DNA of 64,000 bases from Candidatus Mycobacterium methanotrophicum (GTDB lineage: Bacteria; Actinomycetota; Actinomycetes; Mycobacteriales; Mycobacteriaceae): NCBI RefSeq assembly GCF_023515995.1, contig NZ_CP097320.1, positions 2,108,001-2,172,000 on the forward strand, written 5' to 3'. The translations under genes and the position numbers were made by a program. The notes beneath the pieces are model-generated. The model was not told the DNA's origin. It saw nothing but the letters and a program-made list of their open reading frames with translations, and did no database searches. Positions 27,945 through 38,871 of this stretch are shown one piece after another (positions within the stretch are counted from its first letter, which is position 1; each line of letters begins with the position of its first letter).

Positions 27945-28765
27945 TGGTCACCGACTCGTCGGCGCGCCTTCCCGAAGATCTGCGCCGGCAATGGTCGATT
28001 CGCCAAGTGCCGCTGCACATCCTGCTCGACGACACTGATCTGCGTGACGGCGTGGACGATGTTCCCGACGACATCCACGACTACGGCCAGGCCACCACCG
28101 CGGCAGCCACGACGGCGGAACTGAGCGAGGTATACCGGCAGGCGCTGATCGATAGTGGGGGCGACGGGATGGTGGCAGTGCACCTTTCGGCCGCGCTGTC
28201 GGGGACTTTTGGCGCCGCCGAAACCACTGCAGCCGAGATCGGTCCAATGATCCGGGTGATCGACTCGAAGTCAACCGCGATGAATACCGGTTTCGTGGCG
28301 TTAGCCGCCGCGCGGGCAGCGGCCGGCGGGGCCGATTTGGACACAGTTGCAGAATCGGCGGCCGCGGCGGTGGGTCGCAATCACGGGTTCATCGTCGTAC
28401 ACCAGCTGGACAACCTGCGGCGCAGCGGGCGCATCGGTGGTGCCGGTGCTTGGCTGGGCACCGAGCTGTCGCTCAAGCCGCTGTTGCGCATCGATGACGG
28501 CAAACTTGTTCTGGCGCAACGGGTCCGCACCGCCAGCAAGGCGGTCGCGACGATGATCGACCGGGTGTGTGAGGTCGTCGGAGAGCATTCGGCGGCGATC
28601 GCGGTGCATCATGTCGCCAACCTCGACGGAGCCGCCGACCTGGCCGGCGTACTGGCCGAGCGGTTGCCGGCGTGTGAGCCGGCGATCGTCACCGACCTTG
28701 GCCCGGTGCTGGCGTTGCACGTCGGTGCCGGCGCGCTCGCGGTGTGTGTCGAGGTGGCCGAGTAG
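27932..28765 (+). CDS. DegV-family fatty-acid-binding protein
   Basis: A 277-residue DegV protein (Rv2417c-like). It begins [17 protein letters not shown], the family start, with the fatty-acid carboxylate-binding serines in SSAR and in [11 protein letters not shown], and a C-terminal DegV domain to [11 protein letters not shown]. DegV/FakB proteins carry single fatty acids, in Firmicutes for phosphorylation by FakA. ATG 27932 lies within the end of octT. It is the last gene before a break in synteny and ends 8 bases from the convergent mmpL gene. Confidence 0.9.
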   Translation: MPVVVVTDSSARLPEDLRRQWSIRQVPLHILLDDTDLRDGVDDVPDDIHDYGQATTAAATTAELSEVYRQALIDSGGDGMVAVHLSAALSGTFGAAETTAAEIGPMIRVIDSKSTAMNTGFVALAAARAAAGGADLDTVAESAAAAVGRNHGFIVVHQLDNLRRSGRIGGAGAWLGTELSLKPLLRIDDGKLVLAQRVRTASKAVATMIDRVCEVVGEHSAAIAVHHVANLDGAADLAGVLAERLPACEPAIVTDLGPVLALHVGAGALAVCVEVAE

Positions 28766-28772
28766 GGGGCTA

Positions 28773-31682
28773 TCAGCGCCGCCTCGACACCGCCAGTGGC
28801 GCGGTGTTGTCGTCCTCGGCACGCGCCGGCGGCGGCTTCGGCGCGCCGTGGTGACCGCGCGGGCGGACAACTAGGGGCCACCAGAACCAGCGGCCCAGCA
28901 TGGTGGCCAGCGACGGCATGAACAGCGTGCGCACCACCAGGGTGTCGAGCAGCAGACCGATGCAGACCGTCGAGCCGAACTGGCCCAGCACCGTCAAGTC
29001 GCTGCCCAACATCGCCGCCATGGTGAAGGCGAACACCAGGCCCGCCGACGTCACCACCGCGCCGGTGCCGGCCATGGACCGGATGTATCCGGTCTTGAGC
29101 CCGGCGTGGATCTCTTCTTTGAACCTCGAAACCAGCAGCAGATTGTAGTCCGAGCCGACGGCCAACAGGATGATCACCGACAGTGCGGCGACGATCCAGT
29201 GCAGGTGAACGCCGAACAGGTCTTGCCAGATCAGCACCGACAGTCCGAACGACGCGGCGATCGAACTGCTCGCGGTTCCAACGATCACCAGTGCCGCCAC
29301 CACACTGCGGGTCAAGATCAGCATGATCATGAAGATCAGCGTCAACGCCGACACCACGGCGATCATCAAGTCGTACTTCGCGCCGTCGGCCATATCGCGG
29401 AAGGTCGCCGCGGTTCCGCCGAGGTACACCTTGGCGTCTGAGAGCGAGGACAGCTTAAGCGCCTCCTGGGCGGCGGTTCGCTCCGCGGACACCCGGGCGA
29501 TGCCTTCCGGCGTCATCGGATCGCCCTGGTGAGTGATGAAGAACCGCACCGACTTTCCGTCGGGGGAGAAGAACATCTTCACGCCGCGAATGAATTCGGG
29601 ATTGTCGAACGCCTCGGGCGGCAGATAGAAGAAGTCGTCGTTCTGTGACGTGTCGAAGCTTTGGCCCATCACGATGGCGGTGTTGTCCATGGCCTCCATC
29701 TGGTTGAGCATGGCCTGGAAGGTGCTGTGCATGGTCAGCGTCAGCGCACGGGTGGTTTTCATGCTCGCTATCTGCGGCGGCAAGATCACGGCCAATTGGT
29801 GCGTGAGTATGTCCAGAGTCCTGGTGTCTTTTGATAGATGATGCAGGTTTTCGGCAAGCTTGTCGGTGTCATCCAACGCGTCAAACAGGGACCGGAGCGA
29901 CCAGCACATCGGAATGTCGAAGCAGTGCTTATCCCAGTAGAAATAGCTGCGGATGGGTCGCCAGAAGTCGTCGAAATTCGCCAAGCGATCCCGCAGTTCA
30001 TCAGTGATGGTCGTCATTTCTTCGGTGAGATTGGCCATGTCGTGAGCATTGTCTGCCATCTGTTTCGTGATGTTATACATCTGCTCCAAATAATTTATCG
30101 TGATCTGCTGCTCTTCGGCCATCTTCAAAATGTCATTCATTCTCTCTTTCAGAAAGTCCATGTTCTGCATGGTCGTCTGGCCCTGGACGCTGTTCTGGAA
30201 TGGAATGGAGCTGTGCTGGATGGGAATTCCCAACGGCCGGGTGATGTCCTGGATCATCGCGATACCCACGGTGCGTATCTCGTTCTTGGCGATCTTGTCC
30301 AGCACCAGCATGTCGGCGGTGTTGCGCATGTCGTGGTCCGACTCGATCATCAACAGGTCCGGGTTCATCCGGGCTTCGGAGAAGTGCCGGTCGGCCGCGG
30401 CATACCCGAGGTTGGACGGCGCCGATCCAGGCAGGTAGTGGCGGTCGTTGTAACTCGGCTTGAAGCCGGGCAACGCCACCATGCCGACCAGCACGACCGC
30501 GCCGCTGATCGCGAAAATCGGCGCCGGCCAACGCACGACGGCGGTGCCGACCCGCCGCCACAGCCGGCCGCGGCTCTGGCCTTTCTTTTCGAACAGGCCG
30601 AAACGGCTGCCGACGAAAACGACCGCCGGACCCAGGGTCACCCCGGCCGCGACCACGACGATCATGCCGATGGCCACCGGTGCGCCCATGGTGTGAAACC
30701 AGGGCAGCCGCGCGAAGCTCAGGCAGTACGTCGCGCCGGCGATCGTCAGGCCAGATCCCAGCACAACGGGGGCGACGCTACGAAATGTCGTGTAGTAGGC
30801 GGTCTCCCGGTCTTCGCCGGCCGCCCGCGCTTCCTGGTAGCGCCCGATGAGGAAGATCCCGTAGTCCGTCCCGGCGGCGATCGCCAGCATCGTCAGGATG
30901 TTCGCGGCGAACGTGGTGAGCCCGAACGCGTTGTTATAGCCGAGCACCGCGACGATTCCGCGCGCACAGGCCAGTGCGACGAAGGTCATGAACAGCTGGA
31001 TCAGTGTCGTGACGATCGAGCGGTACACCAGCAGCAGCATGATCGCGATCGCGCTCAGGGTGAACAACGTGATTTTGGCCAGGCTGTCGTTGCCGATGAC
31101 GTGCATGTCGTCGGACAGCGCCGCCGGGCCGGTGACATAGGCCTTGACCCCGGGTGGCGCGGGTTCGTCGTCGACCACCTTGCGAACCGCTTCGACGGAT
31201 TCGTTCGCCTGCGTGGTGCCCTGGTCACCGGCGAGGTTCACCTGGACGTAGGCGCCTTTGGCATCGGCGCTCTGCGCACCCGCCGCGGTGAATCTGTCCC
31301 CCCAGAAGTCCTGGATGTGCTGGACGTGTTCGGGGTCGCGGCGCAGCTTCCCGACGATGTCGTCGTAGTAGCGGTGCGCGGCGGCGCCGAGTGGCTGCTT
31401 GCTCTCCAGCACGACCATCACCGTGCTGTTCGAGTCGAACTCGCGGAAGTTGTGCCCCATCCGCATCATCGCCTGCATCGATGGTGCGTCCATGGGCGCC
31501 ATCGGGGCGGAATGGTTTTCGCCGACGACTTCCAGGGTCGGGACGGCGACGTTGACCAGGACGGTCAGCGCGACCCAGCCCAAGATGACGGGAATCGCGA
31601 AGATGCGGACGAAGTGCGGGATGAACGGTCGGTGAGATGGCCTGGGTTCCGTGGTGGCGGCCATTGCCCGGGTGCCGCTCAT
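28773..31682 (-). CDS. MmpL-family RND transporter (MmpL4/5-like)
   Basis: A 969-residue RND exporter of the inner membrane. N-terminal helix [20 protein letters not shown], first periplasmic domain, six-helix bundle beginning [18 protein letters not shown], a large second periplasmic domain with a helical coiled-coil-like stretch (about 520-610, [20 protein letters not shown]), and a second bundle from [19 protein letters not shown]. Resemblance is to MmpL4/MmpL5, which export siderophores with MmpS partners, but the cargo here is unknown. ATG 31682 overlaps the mmpS stop (ATGA). The coiled-coil part is visibly less GC-rich than the ends. Confidence 0.9.
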   Translation of the reverse strand: MSGTRAMAATTEPRPSHRPFIPHFVRIFAIPVILGWVALTVLVNVAVPTLEVVGENHSAPMAPMDAPSMQAMMRMGHNFREFDSNSTVMVVLESKQPLGAAAHRYYDDIVGKLRRDPEHVQHIQDFWGDRFTAAGAQSADAKGAYVQVNLAGDQGTTQANESVEAVRKVVDDEPAPPGVKAYVTGPAALSDDMHVIGNDSLAKITLFTLSAIAIMLLLVYRSIVTTLIQLFMTFVALACARGIVAVLGYNNAFGLTTFAANILTMLAIAAGTDYGIFLIGRYQEARAAGEDRETAYYTTFRSVAPVVLGSGLTIAGATYCLSFARLPWFHTMGAPVAIGMIVVVAAGVTLGPAVVFVGSRFGLFEKKGQSRGRLWRRVGTAVVRWPAPIFAISGAVVLVGMVALPGFKPSYNDRHYLPGSAPSNLGYAAADRHFSEARMNPDLLMIESDHDMRNTADMLVLDKIAKNEIRTVGIAMIQDITRPLGIPIQHSSIPFQNSVQGQTTMQNMDFLKERMNDILKMAEEQQITINYLEQMYNITKQMADNAHDMANLTEEMTTITDELRDRLANFDDFWRPIRSYFYWDKHCFDIPMCWSLRSLFDALDDTDKLAENLHHLSKDTRTLDILTHQLAVILPPQIASMKTTRALTLTMHSTFQAMLNQMEAMDNTAIVMGQSFDTSQNDDFFYLPPEAFDNPEFIRGVKMFFSPDGKSVRFFITHQGDPMTPEGIARVSAERTAAQEALKLSSLSDAKVYLGGTAATFRDMADGAKYDLMIAVVSALTLIFMIMLILTRSVVAALVIVGTASSSIAASFGLSVLIWQDLFGVHLHWIVAALSVIILLAVGSDYNLLLVSRFKEEIHAGLKTGYIRSMAGTGAVVTSAGLVFAFTMAAMLGSDLTVLGQFGSTVCIGLLLDTLVVRTLFMPSLATMLGRWFWWPLVVRPRGHHGAPKPPPARAEDDNTAPLAVSRRR

Positions 31683-32122
31683 GCGGACTTCACCAGGCAG
31701 AAGGTCTGGGCGTTGTGGCCGTTCACGCTGTGATGTTCGCGAAGGACGCCGTCGACGGTGATGCGGCAGCCGATGTGGTCGGCGTCGGTTTGGGCCATGA
31801 TGTTGGCGCTCACCGCGGGCAGCGTGGTGGAAATGGTGTACGACCACGGCAGCGGCGCCCCGTTGACCTGGTGCGTGTTGGCGTCGGCGTCCCAGTAGTT
31901 GATGTTGGCGGTGCTACCGGACGGGCCGTCGATCTCGTACCTCACGACTTTGGGGTTGAACTGGACGATCTTGATCCCGGCCCCCGCGTTGGCGTTGAGG
32001 TCCTGCGAGGCGAACACTTTGTGCAGCCGCGTCACCACGAGTCCGGAAATCGCGAGGACGATCACGAGAAGCAACGGTATCCACCAGCGCCTGAGCAAAC
32101 CGCCAATCGAAATCGTCCTCAC
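31679..32122 (-). CDS. MmpS-family accessory protein
   Basis: A 147-residue protein with an N-terminal transmembrane helix ([18 protein letters not shown]) and a periplasmic beta-sandwich domain containing [31 protein letters not shown] and the end [10 protein letters not shown]. These are the hallmark blocks of MmpS4/MmpS5. GTG 32122 is the start because a strong GGGAGGAG site lies 6 to 8 bases upstream; the open frame continues to 32230 without homology. It pairs with the overlapping mmpL gene. MmpS subunits are thought to assist MmpL transport in the periplasm. Confidence 0.9.
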   Translation of the reverse strand: MRTISIGGLLRRWWIPLLLVIVLAISGLVVTRLHKVFASQDLNANAGAGIKIVQFNPKVVRYEIDGPSGSTANINYWDADANTHQVNGAPLPWSYTISTTLPAVSANIMAQTDADHIGCRITVDGVLREHHSVNGHNAQTFCLVKSA

Positions 32123-32338
32123 TCGGGTCTCCTCCCGCCGGCCCATCCGCAGTTTTCTCGGGAAGAGACCAAGCCGCAGATCCATTCCGTCCGCCGCCAT
32201 TGGCGTCCCAACGCTGTCGAATGAGCTCATGCCCGCTGGTCATCACTGCCGACGCCGATGGAACCTTCGCTCGGCTAACTATGCTAGACGGGAGGGCACG
32301 ATGGCGTTCCGCTAGGTCCCTCGATGTGTCCAGCGTCA

Positions 32339-32772
32339 TTACGGTAGGGCCGCGCGCCCGGTGATCGGCGGCAGGTCGGCCAGCGTCACGATCCCGGGCC
32401 TGGCCGCGACGACCGCCGGCACCGCGTTGGTCACCGGCATCGCGGTGTAGATCATGCCCAGACCCATGAATCCTGGCTCGGTCCAATCCTTCGGCGGCAG
32501 GCAATGAATCACCGTGCGCATATTGGGCAGGCCGAACACTTGGATGACGTGGCCGTGCTCCAGCGGTTTCGGCGGCACCACGTGACGCCGGTCGGCTCTG
32601 GCCAGCCGGACAGCTCGGCGGCGTCGACATCGACTTTGTCCTGTCCGTGGGCGTAGACACCGACCAGTTCCATATCCGGTCTGCCGATGATCGCGTGCAG
32701 CGAACGCCGCGCGATGTTGCCGGTCGTCCACTGGATCACCCGAAACGGACGATCAGCGCTGCGCGTGCTCAT
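32339..32772 (-). pseudogene. DapB-like dihydrodipicolinate reductase, deleted and frameshifted
   Basis: From ATG 32772 one minus frame gives the NAD-binding start RPFRVIQWTTGNIARRSLHA and GVYAHGQDKVDVDAAELSG. Near 32585 the frame changes and only a C-terminal piece follows (VIQVFGLPNMRTVIHCLPPK to LADLPPITGRAAL), ending at 32339. About 130 to 145 codons survive of a family usually near 350, so the centre is lost. Lies between mmpS and fadD23. Confidence 0.75.
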
Positions 32773-32811
32773 CGGGAGCTCCTTCGCCGGTGGCGAGTGG
32801 AGCCTAGTTTT

Positions 32812-34569
32812 TCAGGCGTCCAGCCGGGTGAATTGATCCTGGCGGTACTGCTCGACACAGGCGGCGCGCCGGATCTTGCCGCTGGTCGTGGTGGGGATTG
32901 ACCCGGGCAATACCAGCACGAGGTCCCCGACATTTAAACCGTGCGCATTGGATATCGCTGAGATGACCTCGCTTTTGACGCAGGCGAGCCAGCGCATCGT
33001 CGCCTCGTCGGCGTCGCCGCGCTTCTTGAGCTCGATGACGGTGACCAGCTCCTCGGTACTGTCGACCGGAATCGATATCGCCGCGACCCGACCACCTGTG
33101 ATCTCTTGGACCGTCGCCTCGATGTCCTCGGGATAGTGATTACGCCCACGGATGATCAGCAAATCCTTGACGCGGCCGACGATGAACAGCTCATCGGAGA
33201 AGATGAAACCCAGGTCGCCGGTTCTTAACCAGGGTCCGTCAGGCGTGCCCGGCGAAGGATCCACCAGCGTTGCGCCGAAGCAGCGCTGCTCCTCGGGCGG
33301 TTTGTGCCAATAACCGTCGGCGACATTGGCGCCATGTATCCAGACCTCGCCGACCAGGCCCTGCGGGCACTCGCGATTTGTGTCGCAGTCGACGATGCGG
33401 ATCGTAGGGGATTGTGGCACTTGGTATTTGACCAGCGCTGTGCCGGTACCGGCCGTGCACCGCTGAGCGCGGCCCGCGGACAGCTCTCCGAGATCGAAGT
33501 GAACGGCCCCCGCTGAATCACTCCAGAGGCCGGTCGCTACGAAGACGGTTGCCTCCGCCAAACCGTATGAAGGACGCATCATACGGTCCTGAAAATTGAA
33601 GTGAGCAAACCGATCAGCGAAACGTCGCAAGGTGGCCGGCTCGACACGTTCGGCACCGCTGATGATGCCCAGCACCCCGCCGAGATCCAGCCCGGCCAGG
33701 TCACTGTCACTTGTTTTGCGGGCGGCCAAGTCAAAGGCGAAGTTGGGCGCGGCCGACCACGCATGAGGATTCTCGGCCAGCGATCGCACCCATCTGGCCG
33801 GCCTTTCCAAGAACGAAATCGGGCTGGTCAGATCGACGCGATGGCCGTTCAGGATGGGCGCGCAGATTCCGAGCATCAAACCCATGTCGTGGTAGAAGGG
33901 CAACCACGACACCATCGTGGTATCCGATGGGGCTACCAGGCCGGCGTCCGCGAAGAAGCCGCGCATCAGCTGCTCGAGATTCACCTGCAGGTTGCGGTGC
34001 GAGATCATAACGCCGGTCGGCAGTCGGGTCGAACCCGAGCTGTACTGCAAATACGCGATGCGGGGCAAATCAGCTGCGGTAAAGCCGATTTCGCCGGCGA
34101 CGTCCAGATTCATCGAATCGATCTCGACGATCTTTGGAACAGTGTCCATACCTGATTGGTCAACGTATTCGGCGATATCGTCCGCGACCGCGTAGGTGGT
34201 GAGAATCACCGAAGGCGACGTGTCGGCGAGGATCGCACTGACGCGCTCATGACTCGAGCCGCGGTGCGGCAACGGAAGCGGAACTGCGATGAGCCCGGCC
34301 TGGATGGAGCCCAGGAATGCCGCAACGTAATCAAGGCCCTGGGGAGCCAGTATTACTGCCCTGTCCCCGGCCGATCCATAAGGGCGGAGTTCGCTTGCGA
34401 GATTGAGTGTTCGGCGGGATAACTGCGACCACGTGCGGGTCTCGGGAACACCCGCCCAGTCGTCTTCGTAATTGGTGAAAGTGAACGCCACGTCATGGGG
34501 CCGCAGGCTGGCACGGCCGTGCAGCATCGAGAGAACGGATGACTGGGGGTTCAGCGTTGTCGGCGTCAC
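32812..34569 (-). CDS. fadD23: Fatty-acyl-AMP ligase for TPP synthesis
   Basis: A 585-residue member of the FAAL group, which makes acyl-adenylates and passes the chain to a PKS rather than to CoA. The nucleotide-binding motif is [19 protein letters not shown] near 172, followed by [13 protein letters not shown] near 222, [16 protein letters not shown] and the adenylation hinge [20 protein letters not shown] near 475. GTG 34569 ([12 protein letters not shown]) fits the family length. It clusters with a PE-PPE acyltransferase, mmpL10, papA3 and a bimodular pks, the gene set of the trehalose polyphleate locus, so I use the name FadD23 from that system. It would supply the starter acyl chain. 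Confidence 0.88.
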   Translation of the reverse strand: MTPTTLNPQSSVLSMLHGRASLRPHDVAFTFTNYEDDWAGVPETRTWSQLSRRTLNLASELRPYGSAGDRAVILAPQGLDYVAAFLGSIQAGLIAVPLPLPHRGSSHERVSAILADTSPSVILTTYAVADDIAEYVDQSGMDTVPKIVEIDSMNLDVAGEIGFTAADLPRIAYLQYSSGSTRLPTGVMISHRNLQVNLEQLMRGFFADAGLVAPSDTTMVSWLPFYHDMGLMLGICAPILNGHRVDLTSPISFLERPARWVRSLAENPHAWSAAPNFAFDLAARKTSDSDLAGLDLGGVLGIISGAERVEPATLRRFADRFAHFNFQDRMMRPSYGLAEATVFVATGLWSDSAGAVHFDLGELSAGRAQRCTAGTGTALVKYQVPQSPTIRIVDCDTNRECPQGLVGEVWIHGANVADGYWHKPPEEQRCFGATLVDPSPGTPDGPWLRTGDLGFIFSDELFIVGRVKDLLIIRGRNHYPEDIEATVQEITGGRVAAISIPVDSTEELVTVIELKKRGDADEATMRWLACVKSEVISAISNAHGLNVGDLVLVLPGSIPTTTSGKIRRAACVEQYRQDQFTRLDA

Positions 34570-34608
34570 ATTACGTCCGTACTAGTTGGTCGAGTCGGTC
34601 GATCGGGG

Positions 34609-35736
34609 TCAGTGGTCGGCTTCGCCTGCGCCGTGCGACAACACGGACATGGCACCGGCAAGGATCTGCGAAAACGGGTCAGCGCCGCCGCCGAATGTGG
34701 CCTGGTTGGCCGGCGCAGTGACTTCCGCTGGGTCGAAGCCGTGCACCGGGTCCACCTGAACCGGGGCGGTCGAAGGGTCGTCGTTTCGCGAATAGCCCGT
34801 ATTCACCCGGGGGATCAGGATTGCGTCGAGCTTGTTGAGCGTGCCCTCGTCAATCCCGATGTATTTCAGCGGCATGACAAGAGGAAGGTGCTTCTGCGGG
34901 ACCATGATCGTCGTGTCTTTCGCCCCCCTGGAGTTGATCGTGGTTCTGATGTTCTGAGGCGGCGCCATGCTCGGGTTCGTGAACGCCACCGCGGTGTGAC
35001 CGGTGAACAGGCCCATGAGCGTGTTGGCGAGAGCGAACAGGTTATCCGGCCGATCGGGGAAGTCCGCGATGGAGTCGTAAGCAGCCACGAACCTATTGGT
35101 GTCGTACTGACTCTCGTACGGGGGTGGCATGCGGTAGTCGAGTGCGGGAACAACGCTGCCGACCGGGAACATGGAAGTCAGGAAACTCTGACCGAAGGCG
35201 TGATGCCCGATCGGGTCGCCGAAGGTGGCGAAATTCAGTCTGTCCGGTGGGGGAGCAGCCGGGTCATTTGCCAGCCGCGCCTGTGCGCCATCGACGACGA
35301 ACCCGCCCTCGGACAAGCCGATCGCTGTACCGGGGCGACCGCTTTTGATCGCCGCATCGAGGTTGTCTATTCCCACGTCGACCGACTCGCCGACGCTGGG
35401 GCCGTCGACACCCAGGCCGGGGAACAGCTCATCGATCTTGCCGATGCCCGGGAAGAGTCGCTCCAGCACGTGCCCCTGAACTTGGCCTGCCGGATAACGG
35501 ACGGTTTCGCGCTTCTGGCCCGGGAACCATTGGGCCCCTTCCTGGCGGATGTACTCGTCGTAGGGGATGCCCAGAACGTCAGCGCCCCCGAGGGCAAACG
35601 CTGTCTGGTCGCTCGGCACACCGGGAGTCGGTGGACCGCCGATCGGCGTGTCGTCGGCCGACGCTGTGCGGACCCCGAAATAGCCTGTGGCACCGACAGT
35701 TACCAGCGCCGCAACTCCTGCAAGTAGTTTCTTCAT
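34609..35736 (-). CDS. Secreted PE-PPE-domain acyltransferase (Chp2-like, TPP 'PE' enzyme)
   Basis: A 375-residue protein with a signal peptide or anchor ([20 protein letters not shown]) and an alpha/beta-hydrolase PE-PPE domain. The nucleophile elbow is GLSEG with Ser142; other blocks are [16 protein letters not shown] near 193 and [14 protein letters not shown] near 283. Chp1 and Chp2 of M. tuberculosis, of the same family, are trans-acylases that finish sulfolipid and polyacyltrehalose. In TPP producers the gene called PE does the last acylation in the outer cell envelope. Gene gaps of 39 and 60 bases to fadD23 and mmpL10 suggest one operon. A catalytic Asp and His are expected in the C-terminal part but were not assigned with certainty. 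Confidence 0.85.
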   Translation of the reverse strand: MKKLLAGVAALVTVGATGYFGVRTASADDTPIGGPPTPGVPSDQTAFALGGADVLGIPYDEYIRQEGAQWFPGQKRETVRYPAGQVQGHVLERLFPGIGKIDELFPGLGVDGPSVGESVDVGIDNLDAAIKSGRPGTAIGLSEGGFVVDGAQARLANDPAAPPPDRLNFATFGDPIGHHAFGQSFLTSMFPVGSVVPALDYRMPPPYESQYDTNRFVAAYDSIADFPDRPDNLFALANTLMGLFTGHTAVAFTNPSMAPPQNIRTTINSRGAKDTTIMVPQKHLPLVMPLKYIGIDEGTLNKLDAILIPRVNTGYSRNDDPSTAPVQVDPVHGFDPAEVTAPANQATFGGGADPFSQILAGAMSVLSHGAGEADH

Positions 35737-35796
35737 CCCTACCTCTGACCGCTCGGCTTCTCTAGTTTCACATACATGTCGCGTCCTTGCCGGTCA

Positions 35797-38700
35797 CTAC
35801 TCGGCGGGTCGGGCGGTGAGTCGTGACGGCCACCAGTTCGCGCGCCCGACCAGCGCGGCGATGGCGGGCACTGTGATGGTGCGTACCAGGAAGGTATCCA
35901 GCAAGATTCCCACACCGATCACGAAACCGCCTTGGGCCACGGTGCCGATGCTGGAGAACAACAGACCGCACATCGAGGCAGCGAAGATCAGACCTGCCGC
36001 GGTGATAACGCCGCCTGTCGAGCTTAGGGTGCGAATAATGCCGTAACGCATGCTGTGTGGAGATTCTCCGCGCATTCGCGAGACCAGCAGCATGTTGTAG
36101 TCGGCTCCGACCGCGACCAAGACCACGAACGCTAGCGGGGGCACGCTCCAGTGCAATTGCTGGCCGAGGATGAATTGAAATACCAGCGCGCCGACGCCAA
36201 GTGCCGACAAATACGAAACGATCACCGATGCAACGAGATAGAGCGGCGCGACGACCGCACGCAGCAGCGCTATCAAGGTCAGTAGCACAACCAACAGCGT
36301 TACCGTGACGATGAACCGGATGTCGTGTTGGTAGTAGTCGCGCGTGTCCTTCAGGCCAACGGTGTATCCCGCCATCGATATCGTGGCGTCGGCCAATTTT
36401 GTATTGGGTTGGGCGCCCCGAGCGGTCGCGGTGATCGCGTTGACCTGATCCATGGCTTGGGTGCTGAACGGATTTAGTTTGGTTTGCACCAAGTACCGCA
36501 CCGAGTGGCCGTCGGGCGAAATGAATACCTTGGCTGCCTTCTGGAACTCCTCTAAATGAAGCAGCTGGGCCGGGATATTGAACCCGGCCATCGCCGGTTG
36601 TGCTGCATCATGTTTCAGCGACAACAGAAACGTCGCGGCCTCGTCGAGGCCGGCGCCCAGCTGTTTGACTTGGTCGACGAGTTGTGTCACCGCGTCAGCC
36701 ACTTGGCGGCTTCCACCGGCGAATTGGTCTGCGCCATCTTGCAGGCTGCTCAGGTTGGCCTGCAGGCCACCGGGCCGATCCATTCCCATGGACTGCATCA
36801 CCCTGGTGAGGGTCGTCAACGAACCACGCACTCGGTCTACCGACGCATTCAGGCTCTGTTTGTCCGGGAACGACTGCAGTTGCCCCGCAAGATCATTGAT
36901 CGCATCGAGGTCTTCCTGATCTCGCCCGCCGGTCAGCCGTTCGAACTCCCCGCGGGTGGCGCTGCAGGATTCATCGATATCGCAGACCGGGTTCCCCTGC
37001 AGCGCCGTCAGCACCGGGCCTATCCAGGCGAACATGTTCTTGCCGGCTGAGAAGTTCCAACCCATGGCGTTGCTGAGGGAGTTGACGTGGTCGACGAGCT
37101 TGGCTGCGGTGTCGACCTCCTTGACCAAGGTGTCGCCGCTGTTCTGGTTTTTCATCGATGACAGGGAGTCGATCAAGTTCTGGATGCTGACAGAGAGCTG
37201 GCTGACTTGGCCGCGTACGTCGCTGAGGTTGCCGGCCAGCGTGTCGGCCCCTGCGGCCAGCCGGTTGAGGTCATTGGTGTGGTCGTTGATCAGGGTAGAC
37301 CCGCCGGCCAGAAAGGTGCCGATAGCGCCCGCCTGATAGGTGGCTCTGAATTGTTCCGGCACGTTTCCGGTGGGGCGGGTGATGCCGCTGATTGCAGCGA
37401 TGTTCGGCAGCTGGCTCACCCGGTCCGCCATTTGTTCCAAGTCTGCAAGGGCCTGCGGTGTGCGCAGGTCATGCGGTGATTGGACGAGGATGTATTCCGG
37501 GATGGACTGATTCACCGGGAAATGGCGATCCAGCGCGGTGTATCCGATGGAGCTCGGGGCAGACGATGCTAAGGCTTTGCGATCGTCGTAGTTGTAGCGC
37601 ACCAAGCCGGCGCAGCTGGCCAGGATGACCAACACCAGCAGACTGGCAACCAGGTGGACCTTCGGCCGGCGCACAATGCGGATGCCGGACCTTCGCCAGA
37701 ACCGAGCGGTCAGTTCGCGCCGTGGCTTGACCCAACCGCGCGGTCCGGCGAGCACCAGAATCGCCGGCAGCAACGTCACCGCGGCGAGGAATGCCACGCC
37801 GATCCCGATCGCCGATGCGGCTCCGACCGTCTTGAACACGCCCATTCGGGCGAAGCTGATGAGCAGAAAAGTGATTCCCACGGTGACCGCGGATGCCGCG
37901 ATCACTTTCCCGGTCGAGATCAATGCCTTCTTTACCGCTTGATCACAATCTGCGTCGATCCGCAAATAGTCGTGATAACGGCTGATCAGAAAGACCGCGT
38001 AATCCGTTCCGGCGCCGGCCATTATCGCGCTCAGGAATACGATGGACTGGTTCGAAACGCCCGAGCCAGTCAGATAGGAGTAGCCAGCGACCACCGCCTG
38101 CGCGATCACCAGGGATGTCCCGATCGTCGCCAACGGCAGCAGCATGGTGACCACGCTGCGGTAAACGACCAGCAGAACGATGAGAACCAGAACGGCGATC
38201 GTCAGCTCTATCGGCATTCGATCCCGTTGTCCCGCGACCGTAAGGTCGGCGACGGTGCCCGCAGGTCCGGTGAGGTTTGCCGTCAGGGATGTTCCGGCCG
38301 GGGCCTGTGCTCGGGCTTGTTCTGGGGCTTGTTCTAAGGCGTGTTTGACGATGTCGCCGATCCGGTTGTAAGCGGCATAAGACCCCGGGGTGCCCAACTC
38401 GCCCGCAACGCCGACCGGCAGCACCCAAGCCTTGTGGTCCTGACTGGTCACAATCGAACGCAGGGGCGGCATGCTGACGAAATCCTGCAACATCACGACG
38501 TCTCGGGTGTCCCGGCGCAGCGCGTCCACCAGTTTGCGGTACGTGGCTTCGTCGGCAGGGCGCAGCCCCTTGTCGTCGGTCAGGACGACCAACAGCAGAT
38601 CTTCGGAGCCCGATTCGTGAAACGCTTTGGTCATTTTTCGAGCGGCGACGCTCGACGGCGCATCAGCGGGCAGGATGGTGAGCGGATGCTTCTGAGCCAT

Positions 38701-38835
38701 GTCGCCCAGGGATGGGAAAGTCAGCGGTAGCGCGACGGCGATCGCGACCCAGATCCCGATCACTACCCAGGGCCACCGCACCACGAGACTGGCTAGCCGT
38801 TGCATATCGCGCTCACCGCCGGTGAAGTCATGCAT
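35797..38835 (-). CDS. mmpL10: MmpL10-like glycolipid transporter
   Basis: A 1012-residue RND transporter. It begins with a helix after [13 protein letters not shown] and has two six-helix bundles (the first from [19 protein letters not shown], the second from [20 protein letters not shown]) and two periplasmic domains. The second domain is helical and carries a cysteine pair ([12 protein letters not shown]). Its place among papA3, a PE-PPE acyltransferase and fadD23 marks it as the flippase for the acylated trehalose intermediate. The start is uncertain: TTG 38844, ATG 38835 and ATG 38805 are all in frame, and none has a strong ribosome binding site. I use 38835. Confidence 0.88.
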   Translation of the reverse strand: MHDFTGGERDMQRLASLVVRWPWVVIGIWVAIAVALPLTFPSLGDMAQKHPLTILPADAPSSVAARKMTKAFHESGSEDLLLVVLTDDKGLRPADEATYRKLVDALRRDTRDVVMLQDFVSMPPLRSIVTSQDHKAWVLPVGVAGELGTPGSYAAYNRIGDIVKHALEQAPEQARAQAPAGTSLTANLTGPAGTVADLTVAGQRDRMPIELTIAVLVLIVLLVVYRSVVTMLLPLATIGTSLVIAQAVVAGYSYLTGSGVSNQSIVFLSAIMAGAGTDYAVFLISRYHDYLRIDADCDQAVKKALISTGKVIAASAVTVGITFLLISFARMGVFKTVGAASAIGIGVAFLAAVTLLPAILVLAGPRGWVKPRRELTARFWRRSGIRIVRRPKVHLVASLLVLVILASCAGLVRYNYDDRKALASSAPSSIGYTALDRHFPVNQSIPEYILVQSPHDLRTPQALADLEQMADRVSQLPNIAAISGITRPTGNVPEQFRATYQAGAIGTFLAGGSTLINDHTNDLNRLAAGADTLAGNLSDVRGQVSQLSVSIQNLIDSLSSMKNQNSGDTLVKEVDTAAKLVDHVNSLSNAMGWNFSAGKNMFAWIGPVLTALQGNPVCDIDESCSATRGEFERLTGGRDQEDLDAINDLAGQLQSFPDKQSLNASVDRVRGSLTTLTRVMQSMGMDRPGGLQANLSSLQDGADQFAGGSRQVADAVTQLVDQVKQLGAGLDEAATFLLSLKHDAAQPAMAGFNIPAQLLHLEEFQKAAKVFISPDGHSVRYLVQTKLNPFSTQAMDQVNAITATARGAQPNTKLADATISMAGYTVGLKDTRDYYQHDIRFIVTVTLLVVLLTLIALLRAVVAPLYLVASVIVSYLSALGVGALVFQFILGQQLHWSVPPLAFVVLVAVGADYNMLLVSRMRGESPHSMRYGIIRTLSSTGGVITAAGLIFAASMCGLLFSSIGTVAQGGFVIGVGILLDTFLVRTITVPAIAALVGRANWWPSRLTARPAE

Positions 38836-38871
38836 TTTCGGCAAATGCCCAAGCCAACGAATTGCCCCACG

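Noticed and set aside
29838..31733. A 631-codon plus-strand open frame inside mmpL
   Set aside because: His/Arg/Gln-rich translation without domains, antisense to a clear RND transporter. Such shadows are common in high-GC genes.
34612..35727. A 371-codon plus-strand open frame antisense to the PE-PPE gene
   Set aside because: It mirrors the real gene almost end to end. The minus strand has a signal peptide and catalytic motifs, the plus strand nothing recognisable.
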